In this document: piece after piece, positions 10,596 to 21,599 of the stretch
How positions within the stretch are numbered: position 1 is the stretch's first letter
Layout of the letters: every line of letters starts with the position of its first letter
Assembly: GCF_000003195.3 (NCBI RefSeq)
Contig: NC_012874.2
Location: 3,441,001-3,505,000, forward strand
From: Sorghum bicolor
Lineage: Eukaryota; Streptophyta; Magnoliopsida; Poales; Poaceae
Length of the DNA: 64,000 bases
Direction: 5' to 3'
Translations under genes and position numbers: made by a program
Notes under the pieces: generated by a model
Seen by the model: the letters and a program-made list of their open reading frames with translations, nothing else
Told to the model about the DNA's origin: nothing
Database searches by the model: none

Positions 10596-11822
10596 ATGGC
10601 GGTAGTAGCCCGTAGTAGCCAGACCTCGGCCACCGCACCGGCCGAGATGAGGCGCCGCCACCTCCCGCCAGTCATGTTCCTCGCCGTGCTCTTGCTAGTG
10701 TCCCTCTCCTTCTGCCGCCACCTGCTTCTCCCGTCCCAGTCCCAACCCCCCTACACCGATGACGACGACGCGCTCCTCCGCCGGCTATCGGCCATCGACG
10801 TCGGCGGCGACCAGATTGTTGCCGACGCCGCCGCGATGTTGTCCCACGCCTCGATATCCTCCTCCCCTAGCCATGACAACCACCGCCACCTCCTCCTCCA
10901 CCTCCGCCGCCTCCCTTACTCCACCACCGGCCCCATGCTCCGCCTCCGCGTCCCAAACGACACGCTCCCGACCGACGGCTCCCTCCTCGCCGGCTTCCGC
11001 GCCTCGCTCCGCGCCTTCCTGCGCGCGCACAAGCACCGCCGTCGAGGCTCCAACAACGTCGCCGCCGTCATGGGCGACGTCCCCGGCCACCTCGGCCTTG
11101 TCCGGCGCTTCCACACCTGCGCCGTCGTCGGGAACAGCGGCATCCTCCTGGGCGCCGGCCGGGGCGCTCAGATCGACGCGCACGACTTCGTCATCCGCCT
11201 CAACAACGCCCCCGTCGCGGGCCACGCGCGCGACGTCGGCGCCAGGACGTCGCTCACCGTGGCGCACTCCTTCGTGCTCCACCGCTGCGCCGCGCCGTCG
11301 GCGGCCACCACCCCGGGCTGCGACTGCCACCCGAACGGCCGCGCGGCGCCGCTGGCGATGTACGTCAGCAGGCCCGAGCACCTCCTGTACGTGCTCGCCT
11401 GCAACGCCACGGCCACGCCGGCGGCGCCGTTCCGGCTGGTCCTCACCGACGCGCGCCTCGACGCGCTGTGCGCGCGCGTCGCCAAGTACTACTCGCTGCG
11501 GCGGTTCGTGGCGGAGTCGGGGTCGCCGGCGAGCGGATGGGCGCGGCGGCGCGACGGGAGGGACCCCTACTTCCACTACTCGACGGGGCTGCAGGCGGTG
11601 GTGACCGCGCTCGGGGTGTGCGACCGGGTGTCCATGTTCGGGTTCGGGAGGGCGGCGGGGGTGAAGCACCACTACCACACCAACCGGAGCAAGGAGACGG
11701 AGGTGCATGACTACGAGGCCGAGTACCAGTTCTATGGCGACCTCCAGGCGCGGCCGGAGGCGGTGCCGTTCCTCGGCGAGGCGCCGGGTTTCGTGTTGCC
11801 GCCGGTGAAGCTCTACTGGTGA
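10596..11822 (+). CDS. Sialyltransferase-like protein, GT29 (STL1)
   Basis: Intact, intronless, 408 residues. It is predicted to be a Golgi type II membrane glycosyltransferase: a short basic N-terminus, one membrane anchor at about residues 24-40 ([16 protein letters not shown]), a stem, and a GT29 catalytic domain. Sialyl motif L spans about 174-221 ([31 protein letters not shown]) and motif S about 325-351 ([12 protein letters not shown] to MFGFG). Motif III is HHYH at 358-361, and motif VS (H-x4-E) is H371/E376. Cys175 and Cys342 are the expected disulfide pair. The family classically transfers sialic acid from CMP-sialic acid. Plant members may instead handle Kdo/Dha-type sugars of pectin, so the substrate is not known here. 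I chose the ATG at 10596 (AACAATGGC) because the paralogue STL3 aligns from this point; an in-frame ATG at 10524 adds 24 unaligned residues. Confidence 0.92.
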   Translation: MAVVARSSQTSATAPAEMRRRHLPPVMFLAVLLLVSLSFCRHLLLPSQSQPPYTDDDDALLRRLSAIDVGGDQIVADAAAMLSHASISSSPSHDNHRHLLLHLRRLPYSTTGPMLRLRVPNDTLPTDGSLLAGFRASLRAFLRAHKHRRRGSNNVAAVMGDVPGHLGLVRRFHTCAVVGNSGILLGAGRGAQIDAHDFVIRLNNAPVAGHARDVGARTSLTVAHSFVLHRCAAPSAATTPGCDCHPNGRAAPLAMYVSRPEHLLYVLACNATATPAAPFRLVLTDARLDALCARVAKYYSLRRFVAESGSPASGWARRRDGRDPYFHYSTGLQAVVTALGVCDRVSMFGFGRAAGVKHHYHTNRSKETEVHDYEAEYQFYGDLQARPEAVPFLGEAPGFVLPPVKLYW

Positions 11823-14009
11823 CGTCGGCGTCGTCACGTTGGGCATGCAGTTTGGTTTGGCTTTATGCGACTTGTTGGACACTTGGTGCGCCCTGATGTC
11901 TAGCAACCATAACGCTTGGAATGCTGTTAATAATCTCAAGAGCTACTGCTGCCGCCATGAACTCATGAGTCATGACTCGTATATGACAAATCTTAGTGAT
12001 TGTCGAGGGTAGCAAGCTACAACTGAAATGTTCACACTTGCTGCCTTGCATGGAAAAGTACTAGCTCGATCGCTCCCTTAGAGTCTTAGCATATTTTTGG
12101 AGAAATACTATACTGCACTTGGAGTGATTCAACGAAAGCCACATGCCTGGTTTAGTCTCTTCCTTGTGTCATCTTCGTTTCCAGCGAGGCCTTCGGCGAG
12201 TTAGGGTTCATCTATCCCTAGTGGATTTATATAGAAGGGAAAGAGAATATGTGGGCAGTAGACCAGTGTGGTGGTGGATGTGGGGGCGGCATGGGTGAGG
12301 CGGCAGTTGCACTGCTGGCTAGTGGAGAAAAGCGGTTGGACAGGGCAAGGGCAAGGGCATCATGATGAGAACCCAGTGAAGCTAGGTTAGCGTTGCGGTG
12401 GTAGGTCTGGTGGCAGGGAGTACCGAAGACGGAGGAGGAGGAGGGTGGGCTAGGGGTGCAGACACCGTGAATGAGCGCAAAAATGAGACGCCCACAGTGT
12501 GAAAGTGCTCTTTGGCTCGCCGAAGTCCCTTAATGACGTCGAAGATGGAGGTGAGGGGAGAGCTTTGGATAGATAGGAGAGGGAGATCGAGCAATGGGTG
12601 ATGAAGATGGTTGGGGTGGGAAGCAGCGAGCAAGGAAGAAGAAGACGTGGGGTTTGGAATGAGCTAGAGAGCTAAACCATTGGATCACCACATCAATGGG
12701 AAAAAAAAGACTAGTGTTTTTGGGGCCCATAACATAATAAGAGTGCTCACTAGACTTGCCTTCCATGTAAACTAAGAAATCATTCAAAGTGAGTCTAATA
12801 TGCATGAGTCATACTTAGTTTCATGCGAGCATGTAAACATACATAGTCAAGGGCTCTAGACTGCCATTAGTGGCTTTCCTCCACTCACCAAAATAATGTT
12901 GTCATGCATGTCCATTTGCATATTTCATACATTTGACAAGTGTCCATCAACATTTTTTATGTATTGACAAGTGTCACGTAAGCATGGGAAATGGTGTCAT
13001 GCATGTCTAGAATAGTAGTTACTACCATTAATTAGTATTAGTGCAGATAATGATATATGTAATTCTAACATGTACATGACCTTAGGGCCTTAGTGGATTA
13101 GAACTAATTGTTAGTCCTAACAAAAATTTAGTCGTCCTTTGGAATGGAAGAAAAATAAAGAAAAAATATAGGATTCAAATTCCTATGAATTGGATTCCTA
13201 TAGCGGCCTTTGGGTTGTAGGAAGTGTATCTAAAGAAAACTTTCCTTTCCCTTCAATTCTATAGGAAAACTATAGGAAAAAAGAATTCCTTTTGACTTCA
13301 TGAAGAAAAAATCATGTCCATGAGGAATGAGGCACACAGTGGATTAATGGGAGCTGCTTGCGTCTAATCAAGGGAGTAGTAGAATGGAATAAGTATGTTG
13401 ATTAAGAAAGCAATATATTTTTGCTGCTAAAATTCCTTTGACGTTTTTGTGTTTCTCCATTGCTTATCCAAACATCTAGACATACGAAAGTCCTATGTTT
13501 TTATTAATTCCTCTATTTACACTTGCATTTCTATATTTTTCCTATTTCTATATTTTTTATTAAAAATACTACTCTAAAGTAATGCTGATAAATTCAAGTG
13601 AGTACAGGACGAACAAGGCTCAGCAAATAAGTCAAAGTCGCACCCAAAGTCAGACGAAAAGTCAGAAAATAAACGCTTAGAAAATACTGTTGACTTATTT
13701 ATTGTGAGAAAAAAAACACTGCTGAATGGCTGAGACTGATATTCCTGCCTGAAATATCCACGTCGGATACGTCCATTCATCGAGCTGGCTGGCTGCCACA
13801 CCTGTGCTGTGCCTGCGTAGCCTTGTTTGAATTGATTTATTTATAAATTTTATAAATTTATAAATACTCGTGCCCTGGCTGGTGGTGGTGGCTGACCAGT
13901 GGCCACTCCCCCACACTCCACACTCCACTACTTCCCTTTTTTTTCAGCTAGAACAATCTGCTCAGATTCAGACGACCTTTGCATTGTGAGGCGTGACGCG
14001 TGAGTGACC
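11823..14009. other. Intergenic DNA between STL1 and the phosphatase pseudogene
   Basis: No gene is supported. 12240-12690 is G-rich on the plus strand and may be old transposon sequence. 13086-13530 is AT-rich and MITE-like, with GGGCCTTAGTGGATTAGAAC and a GCGGCCTTTGGGTTGTAGG block, but no clear inverted ends were fixed. 13690-13735 carries a fragment of the dispersed GACTTATTTATTGTGAGA / AACACTG element also found at 20870, 23995, 31500 and 54385. Confidence 0.35.
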
Positions 14010-15632
14010 ATGCCAATGGGAGGAAGAAGCATGGCGCTCCTCACCATCCTCGCCGCGTCCGTCGCCCTGTCCGTCACCCCGGTGTGCCTCGCCGTGACGT
14101 CGCCGTAGGTGCGGCCGGCGCCGAGGGAGACGCTGTCGTCGTCCCTGCTCCAGGACGCCGACGGCCAGACGCCGCAGCAAGGTACGGCGTTATTGCTCTC
14201 GTTGCCGTGTCTCCATACTTGTTTTTCTTATCCTCCACGATCTCCTTCTGTTACGGCGGCGGCCGGCGGCCTTTGCATTCCGCCGAGCCAAACCTGACCT
14301 GTTTCTGAATTCTGAATAACCACGTCGTTAGCACCAGAAATCCTGCAGCGTACAGCACAGCAACTTTAGGTTAGGTCTTGTTTAGTTAACCCCAAAAACC
14401 AAAAACTTTTCAAAATTCTCCGTCACATCGAATGACACATGCATGAAACATTAAATATAGTTAAAAATAAAAACTAATTACACAGTTTGTCTGTAAATCC
14501 CGAAATGAATCTTTTAAGCCTAGTTAGTTCATAATTGGACAATATTTATCACAAACACACGAAAATGCTACAGTGACCCGAACCAAAAAAATTTGGAAAG
14601 TAAACAAGTCCTTACTGTTGCTGAATGCTGATGGTGCAACTAATCGCCACTGCAGCACTGTTAGTGCTGCAGTCATGGCAATAATCTTGCATTATTGATC
14701 TTCATCTTTTCCCAACTGTGTGAATGTTGTCTGCATACACATGGCAAAGTCGGATATGTTGCTGTGAAAACCATCGTCATTGCAAACGCTGAAGTTCCGT
14801 GTGGTAGACGACATATGGCGTTTCAAATTTTTTAGAATTATAGTTGCCAATAATAAAGTATGCATCAAACAAAGGAAAATATATAGTTACAAGAGTAGAG
14901 AAGCAAATAAAAGCAGGGGAACTGAACCTTATGTATCCGTTTTAAGTATCTCGATCGCTGTGTTATTGCAGGTGACCTTGGACAGACGGGATGGTCCCAG
15001 CTTCGACGCTGAAGCACGTCCCCTACGCCGACTTCATCCAGGACGGTGGGACTCGTTCGGCCGCCTCGTCGAGCCGCTGGCGAGCGCGCGGCCGTGGATG
15101 GTGACCACGGAGGGCAACCACGACGTCGAGAGGCTGCCTGCCCGTCCTGGAGCCGGAGCCCTTCCGTGCCTACAACGCGCGGTGGCGCATGCCGCACGAC
15201 GTCGTCGCGCGGTCGCGGGCGCCGGCGCCGGGGCGGACTCGCCGCCGTCGGGCGACAACCTCTACTACTCCTTCGACGTACGCGGCGGGCGGCGCGGTGC
15301 ACGTCCTCATGCTGGGCTCCTACGCCGACCACGCCGCGGGCAGCAGCGTGTGCGCGCCGGCAAGGAGGATCCCTGCGGACCCGTGTACGTCACCGTCGGC
15401 GACGGCGGCAACCGGGAGGGGCTTGCCGGGAAGTTCGTCGACCCGCACAGCCGGCGATCTCGGCGTTCCGGGACCGGGAGGCCAGCTTCGGGCACGGCCG
15501 GCTTGAGGTGCCACGCATGCGTTCTGGGCGTGGCATCGGAACGACAACGATGACGCGGTGGTCGCCGATCAGGTGTGGATCACCAGCATCGCGGCCAATC
15601 CAGCTTGCAACAGAAACATGAACAGGATGTGA
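14010..15632 (+). pseudogene. Purple acid phosphatase pseudogene
   Basis: Remnant of a secreted purple acid phosphatase (metallophosphoesterase). Exon 1 (14010-14181) encodes a signal peptide (MALLTILAASVALSV, then VCLAVTSP). At codon 33 a TAG (14106-14108) stands where the following VRPAPRETL suggests a tyrosine codon. The exon ends at a GT donor. A second exon starts after the AG at 14970-14971 with GDLGQTGW (metal-ligand motif), then breaks frame. Family pieces follow in shifting frames: YADFIQ, WDSFGRLVEPLASARPWMV, the metal motif GNHDVE, SGDNLYYSFDV, VHVLMLGSYADH, PVYVTVGDGGNREGLAGKF and WITSIAANPACN. Part of the GDLSYAD region and the stretch expected to carry the GHxHxYER metal/catalytic motif are deleted. 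A stop, several frameshifts and missing ligands make it non-functional. Intron 1 holds a Tourist MITE. Confidence 0.85.
14374..14611. mobile_element. Tourist-like MITE in the pseudogene intron
   Basis: Complete family-1 copy, GGTCTTGTTTAGTTAA to TAAACAAGTCC, flanked by TTA on both sides (14371-14373 and 14612-14614). It lies within intron 1 of the purple acid phosphatase pseudogene. Confidence 0.8.
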
Positions 15633-17029
15633 TCGGTTCAGAAGCTATGAAAGACTTTTGCTAGCGTTGGAATCTTCGACTTGTTTCTTCTACACAAAGG
15701 AAAAATTCATTTATAGTTCTGTCATGTCTCGTAAGAAAAGATAAGGCGCAGTACATTTTAGCTCCGTGAGCTATTGTCGGAGTCTGGATTTTATCGTAGA
15801 ACTTGAAATTTATACCGTCTGTCTCCTTCAATTCAACTCTCAAAACCGTTTAAATTACCTCTATATCCTAGTTAAAAAAACAAATCATGTATATGATATG
15901 ATAGGATTTTTAAACCAAAAAAAAATATCTTGAAGCTTCTAAAAACTCCAAAAAAAAAAAAAAATCTACTGGTAGAATGGGATACGTGACAAAATAAAAT
16001 AATTTGAACCACTTGAAAATATTTCTAGAAGCTTTCAAAAATTAGAAATAGCTCTAGAAAAATTGGAAAATGTCCAAAAAATGTAGAGAAGTCCTGAAAC
16101 AATTAATCTATATCTAATAAACTTTTCATGACAAAAACATGGCATGCAACTAGCATGAATGCATTTAACATGAATGTATGTTGCATTCATGTTGGTTACT
16201 TCCCATAGTTTTGATGTGGAAAGTTTTTTAAAAGATGTTTACAATTAGTTAGAATATTATCTGAATTTTCAGATTATTCTAGATATTCCTCTAATTTTCA
16301 CAAATAAAAAACTTAGTTTTGGAATCTTCTAGAGATACATTCATAGACTCTAGATTTCTGTGTCCCAATCTACTCTAGGATTGTTTTCTCAAATTTTTTT
16401 GTGGTTTAAAAACCTCACTAGGATTGAATTGGATTTTTTGAACTAAAAAGAATGAAACCGCCTTGAAAACAACCTCTAACTGAGGCAGGGAGGTATTTTG
16501 AAATAGACAAGTTATTAGGTTTTAATTTTCTAGGGGATAGTTCAAGCTACACATACAACGGTGATGACTCATGCTATAGAGTTACGGAGAAGTTGTAACT
16601 TATGTACCCACATTATAATCCTCCTGTTTAGTATGAACACAGGTGACAAGATATATGAAATATAGATACAACCTTTTCTGCTTTGACAAAAAATGAACAA
16701 TTTAGTTACTCAATTGGTGCTAACTCATATAGGTCCTGCTAGCTAGATACCACCACCTCCAAAGAAATATCATTTTCTTTGCACATAATATTTATTTTGC
16801 TTCTTGTTCAGAAACATGAATTCTGATGGAATTTAAATTATTGGCACAAAGTTGAAATACCAATTTCCTGAACTCTTTTTTTGTTGTTGAAGAAATCATA
16901 ACTTCAAGTGGGCTATGAGCGCTCAACTTCAACTGTTGTTACTGGGCCATAATGAATAGAACTATTGGACTTCTTGAAATTTAAATGGGCTATAAGCTCA
17001 GCTTGAACTATTGTTCTTTTAACAAGGAA
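15633..17029. other. AT-rich intergenic DNA
   Basis: No gene found. Long A-runs (for example 15949-15963) and T-rich stretches dominate. Nothing conserved is recognised apart from the retroelement fragment that begins at its right end. Confidence 0.3.
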
Positions 17030-17345
17030 CCAATATAATTGATTAAGCAACTTGCTGTTAGAACCATTATAAAGTTAATAGTTATATTTTGGAGTGTCGT
17101 CATTAAAGGACACTCCTGCTCATGAGGTGCAAAAGAACATGCACCATTGAAGGTAATCTTATTGGCCCTAATACATGTAAGAGCTAGTCTGGCAAGCAAA
17201 TCTACCGTTTGATTTTGTGTACGCCTAATCCTTTTGATTGATGATCTAAGTGAAAGGTTTAACTCTCCAATCGGGTTGGTGTTCCTGATCTTGTCCATTT
17301 AGGGAATGGACAAGTTGCTGATTGTCAGAAAGCATTGTGCTACAA
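17030..17345 (-). pseudogene. RNase H-like (RVT_3) retroelement fragment
   Basis: The minus strand encodes the end of a plant reverse-transcriptase-like RNase H domain: TDNQQLVHSLNG, a PDWRVKPF segment, then IKRIRRTQNQTVDLLARLA, which matches the family's final HIPREQNxxADxLAR motif, and a short tail ending about 17030. Frames differ between the DNQQL part and the LLARL part, so it is degenerate. Its N-terminal side is cut at about 17345, where a Tourist MITE fragment begins. It is probably from a LINE. Confidence 0.6.
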
Positions 17346-17520
17346 GATTCACCATCACATCGAATCTTACGGCACATGCATAGAATATTAAATATAGATA
17401 AAAAAATAACAAATTGCTCAGTTTATCTGTAAGTTGCGAAATGAATCTTTTAAGCTTAGTTAGTCAATAGTTAAACAATAATTACCAAATAAAACGAAAG
17501 TGATATGGTAGCAAAAAACT
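17345..17520. mobile_element. Truncated Tourist-like MITE
   Basis: Internal family-1 sequence CACATCGAATCTTACGGCAC through ACGAAAGTGATATGG is present, but the GGCCTTG ends are missing. It abuts the RVT_3 remnant. Confidence 0.65.
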
Positions 17521-17532
17521 TTCACCTTCTCT

Positions 17533-17770
17533 GGCCTTGTTTAGATCCAAAAGGTTTTTGGATTTCGACACTGTAGCACTTTTGTTTTTATTTGACAAAC
17601 ATTGTCCAGTCATGGAGTAACTAGGCTTAAAAGATTCGTCTCGTGATTTACAGACAAACTGTTAGTTTTTATTTTCATCTATATTTAATGCTCTATGCAT
17701 GTGCCGCAAGATTCGATGTGTCGAAGAATCTTGAAAAGTTTTTTGTTTTTGGAATGAACTAAATAAGGCC
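17533..17770. mobile_element. Tourist-like MITE (family 1)
   Basis: Both ends are present: GGCCTTGTTTAGATCC and GAACTAAATAAGGCC. The orientation is opposite to the fragment at 17345-17520. The right flank is TCA. Confidence 0.75.
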
Positions 17771-18120
17771 TCAACTAATAAGCCCTAAATAGAGGAGAGG
17801 CTGTTAGTTGTAACTGAGGCACTGTCACTGCTCACTGCCAACAGCATCGTGTTTTCAAGGCCGTGTGGACACGGATATCTACCGTTTTTTATAGCTGGAA
17901 TGCGTGGTTAGCTGGACACTCATCACTAGTACGAACTCCTCCACTCTCTAGTGTTCCTCCAGGCTCCAACAAATGACGCAAAATGGCCGGAGATTGGTCG
18001 CCTGGTTACTATTCTCAACCTGGATTTGTGTGCATTTTACTGTACCAAATTCAAATAGTACAGTTTGATCTTCAAATTTCGAGTGCCTTTCTCCGTTTTA
18101 CGCCGCCTGAATTTGCCTAA

Positions 18121-18333
18121 GGCCTTTTCAAAATTCTTTGTCACATCAAATATTACGGCATATGCATAGAGCATTAAATATAGATGAAAACAACAACTAA
18201 TTGTATAGTTTAATTGTAAATTACGAGACAAATATTTTAAATCTAGTTACTCTATAATTAAATAATATTTGTCAAATAACAACGGAAGTGCTACAATGGT
18301 GAAATTCTAAAAAATTCGCAACTAAACAATGCC
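18121..18333. mobile_element. Tourist-like MITE in the STL2 promoter region
   Basis: The copy runs from GGCCTTTTCAAAATTC to AACTAAACAATGCC with TAA on both sides (18118-18120, 18334-18336). It ends about 350 bp before the STL2 start codon, so it could contribute promoter sequence. Confidence 0.75.
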
Positions 18334-18641
18334 TAATTTTCACTCAAAATGTTCCACTTTTGGAACAGTCAGTCAACTATCAAGAGTGCCGAGGGCATCT
18401 CGCTCTCACCAAAACCAACCGTCGCCCAACTAACAAGCTAGCTACCCAATCGAACCACCGACACGTGGATCCCACCACCCCCTCAGGCCCACATGTCAGC
18501 GTGACATTCCCGCTCAGCCCACTAGGATCACATCTTCCCAAGCTCCCCCGGCCCCACCCGTCTCGGAGCTTTCTCCCCCACCCCACCTCGTCTCGCTCTC
18601 CGCGTCGGCGGCCACCACCGGCCCACCGCGCCTGCCTACTA

Positions 18642-18689
18642 ATGGCAGCACCTGGATCTGGCCGCCCGGTCCCGCGCCCACGGAGATGA
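18642..18689 (+). promoter_or_regulatory. Upstream ATG/short ORF overlapping the STL2 start
   Basis: An ATG at 18642 opens a 15-codon frame ([15 protein letters not shown]). Its TGA (18687-18689) overlaps the STL2 ATG (18686-18688) in the sequence AGATGA. Its position matches the start codons of STL1 and STL3, which lie 51 and 48 bases before the equivalent site; here the distance is 44, out of frame. It may be a relic of the ancestral start that now acts as a short upstream ORF. Confidence 0.5.
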
Positions 18690-19888
18690 AGCGCCGCCGC
18701 CTCCCGCCCGTCCTCTTCCTCCTCGCGCTCGCGCTCCTATCCCTCGCCTTCCGCCGCCACCTCTCCCTCCCCCTAGGCGGCGCGTCCCGGTTCGCCGGCG
18801 GCGGCGGCGACGCGCTCCTCCGCCGTCTTGCGGCCACCGACGTCGGCGGGGACCAGATCCTGGCCGAGGCGGCCGCGCTGCTGGCCAACGCGTCGGTGTC
18901 CACCTTCCCCAGCATCGGCAACCACCACCGCCTCCTGTACCTGCGCGTCCCCTACCGCAGCAACGCCACCGCCGCGCCGCGGCAGCGGACCGTGTCCCGT
19001 CTCCGCGTCCCGTTCCACGGCGTCCCCAGCGACGACGCCCTCCTCGCCGCCTTCCGCGCCTCCCTCCGCGGCTTCCTCCTCGCGCGCCGCCGCCACCGAC
19101 GCCGCGACGGCGACGTCGCGGGCGCCATGGCCGACCTCCCCGCGCTCCTCCTCGGCCGAGGGGGCCGGCGGCGCCGGCGCGCCGCGACGTGCGCCGTGGT
19201 CGGGAACAGCGGCATCCTCCTGGGGTCCCGCCGTGGCGCGCAGATCGACGCGCACGACCTCGTCATCCGCCTCAACAACGCCCGCGTGGCGGGCTTCGCG
19301 CGCGACGTCGGCGCCACGACGGGGCTCTCCTTCGTCAACTCCAACATCCTCCACCACTGCGCCGTCCGCTCCGCCGTCACCACGCCCGGGTGCGGCTGCC
19401 ACCCGTACGGCCGCGCGGTGCCGCTCGCCATGTACGTGTGCCAGCCCGCGCACCTCCTCGACGCGCTCGTCTGCAACGCCACGGCCACGCCCGAGTCCCC
19501 GTTCCCGCTGCTCGTCACCGACGCGCGCCTCGACGCGCTGTGCGCGCGCATCGCCAAGTACTACTCGCTCCGCCGCTTCGTGGCCGCCACGGGACAGCCG
19601 GCGAGTAACTGGACCCGGAGCCACGACGAGAGGTACTTCCACTACTCGTCGGGCCTGCAGGCCGTGGTCATGGCGCTCGGGGCGTGCGATGAGGTCAGCT
19701 TGTTCGGGTTCGGCAAGGCGCCCGGGGCCAAGCACCATTACCACACCAACCAGAAGAAGGAGCTCGACTTGCACGACTATGAGGCTGAGTACCAGTTCTA
19801 CCGTGACCTTCAGGAACGGCCGGAGTCGGTGCCGTTCCTCGACGAGGCGCCGGGCTTCAAGGTGCCACCGGTGAAGCTCTACTGGTGA
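18686..19888 (+). CDS. Sialyltransferase-like protein, GT29 (STL2)
   Basis: Intact, intronless, 400 residues. It is predicted to be a Golgi type II enzyme with a very short cytosolic tail (MKRRR), a membrane anchor at about residues 7-22 ([16 protein letters not shown]) and a lumenal GT29 domain. Motif L is about 168-215 ([23 protein letters not shown]), and motif S about 317-343 ([12 protein letters not shown] to LFGFG). HHYH lies at 350-353, and motif VS is H363/E368. Cys169 and Cys334 are the likely disulfide. Potential N-glycosylation sites include NAS (68), NAT (93 and 264) and NWT (308). All sequence-visible catalytic motifs are intact. It is the most diverged of the three copies, especially at the N-terminus, where homology with the start of STL1/STL3 continues upstream but out of frame. 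Acceptor and donor sugars cannot be told from sequence. Confidence 0.93.
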   Translation: MKRRRLPPVLFLLALALLSLAFRRHLSLPLGGASRFAGGGGDALLRRLAATDVGGDQILAEAAALLANASVSTFPSIGNHHRLLYLRVPYRSNATAAPRQRTVSRLRVPFHGVPSDDALLAAFRASLRGFLLARRRHRRRDGDVAGAMADLPALLLGRGGRRRRRAATCAVVGNSGILLGSRRGAQIDAHDLVIRLNNARVAGFARDVGATTGLSFVNSNILHHCAVRSAVTTPGCGCHPYGRAVPLAMYVCQPAHLLDALVCNATATPESPFPLLVTDARLDALCARIAKYYSLRRFVAATGQPASNWTRSHDERYFHYSSGLQAVVMALGACDEVSLFGFGKAPGAKHHYHTNQKKELDLHDYEAEYQFYRDLQERPESVPFLDEAPGFKVPPVKLYW

Positions 19889-21419
19889 CCACTGAGGAGG
19901 TCAGTAATGTGTAGTAACTGTTGTTAGTGTAATCTGTTTGTTGTTGTACAATCTTTACATTTTGACTTAGGGAGGTGTTTAGGCTGAGAGAATTGTGTAG
20001 AATATGGCAATTGGAAGGGAATGTGAGAGGAGGTTGGGGAACATAGAGGAGAAAAATGGAGATCAATTTTGTATTGATCAAATGGATCAAATTGGTTTGT
20101 AGTTCATGTATTCGGTGTAGGACAATTGTACACTTCATCAATTTTAATGAGTATAGACTTCAACACAGTGAAAATGTAAATTATGGGCAATCGAAACATA
20201 ATGAGCCTGCTGTTGCAATATGAGATTTGGAAATGTGTAATGAGGCTTGTTTTTGTAATGTGTCATTGCGTTTGTTGTACAATTCTTAAACTTAACTGAT
20301 AGGGACGTTTAAGCAGAACAAATGTACTATGGGCAATTCAAAGGGAATGTGTCTTACAGAGATGTTTCTGATTGGGGAATGTAAATTCAGTTTTTTCAGT
20401 CAAATGGTGAAGACAAATGTTACCCAACTCTGTGATGAACGGTTTGTACAATTTCTATAATTTTACTGATTGAGGTGTTTAGGCTGAAAGAAACGTGTAT
20501 GTGCATCATGGCAGTCTAAACGGAATGAGACTTGTTGATGTTTTGGATTGTGCAGCATCTAAGGAATCTCAAGTTTGTGTTGGTCGGCAGATGAGTCAAA
20601 TTAGTTCTGTTTGTTCATGTACTTGCCTATCTGGTGTAGTAACTGTGCACTTCATTAGTTGATATTAGTTTAGACTTCTTGCATAGAGAAAATGTAAATT
20701 ATGGTGTTGAAATATGAGATTTGGACATGTACAAGGCATGTTTCTGCTAGTTGGAATTGTGCAGTAATAAGACTAGTGATTGTTTAGGCAGTGTGTTATT
20801 TATCTCTGCTGGGCAGTTCAATTCTTACACTTGACTGACAGAGATGTTTATAGGCAGATAATGAAAATACTGGTCGCTGATTTATCGTGAGAGAAAAACA
20901 CTGTTGGCTGACAGAAAAAAAAAATACGGCTTATAAGACAACGGGGCTCTTAACATGCAGTAGCTGTTTCTAACTGGGAAATATAGCTCTTTTTTCTTTT
21001 TTGAGTTGAAAGGTGAAGAAACGATACTCCACTGTGTGTAGTGTAGTTGAGGTGGTTCGAATTAGTTGTAACTGTTGGCATACCTGTGAAAAGTGCTACA
21101 ATGACAGAAACCGTGAAGCAAAATGAGGAGTTTGTGTGCAGCGGAAAGGGAATGGACGTGTATAAGAAGAAATCATCTGGGAAGGTACCGGAGTGGCCCT
21201 TGTGTTCAGTGATGCTGCTTTTTTCCCCCATTTTTTTAGTTAATGACTTGGTGATTAGCTTTCCTAACTCCTTGTTAGGTGAGAAACTGAGAACCGGGTC
21301 AGTAGCTGACAATTCGGTGTCTTTGTTTTCTGTTCACCTCTGCTAGGGAAGAGAATTAACTGTTAAGTATAATACTGTCCTATTCAGAGTGGTAGGCTGT
21401 CTGTTAAGGACCAACCACT
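19889..21419. other. STL2 3' region and degenerate internal repeats
   Basis: No gene is supported. After a presumed 3'UTR, diverged copies of a phrase like GTACAATTCTTACA...TTGACTGA.AGAGATGTTTAGGC recur near 19950, 20280, 20450 and 20825, a short-period decayed repeat. A GTCGCTGATTTATCGTGAGA element fragment lies at 20868-20945. Confidence 0.35.
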
Positions 21420-21423
21420 AACA

Positions 21424-21456
<33 letters not shown>
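21424..21456. repeat. (ACT)n microsatellite
   Basis: About eleven uninterrupted ACT triplets. This is simple-sequence DNA with no coding context. Confidence 0.9.
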
Positions 21457-21599
21457 GTCAAGTCAAATGCGCTGCGCACGCACGCACTGCTGTTACAAGT
21501 TCGGCCTTCCCACTGACACTGTTATTTAAGTTTAATAGGTGTGTTTATAGCGAGCTGACTGTGGTACAACTACGTACTATGGTACTAGTAGAAGTATAA

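Noticed and set aside
10785..11939. Long minus-strand frame (384 residues) opposite STL1, and a similar one (333 residues) at 18773-19774 opposite STL2
   Set aside because: Both lie antisense to conserved GT29 genes with extreme third-position GC, which removes stops on the other strand. The peptides are Arg/Val/Glu/Ala-biased and show no domain.
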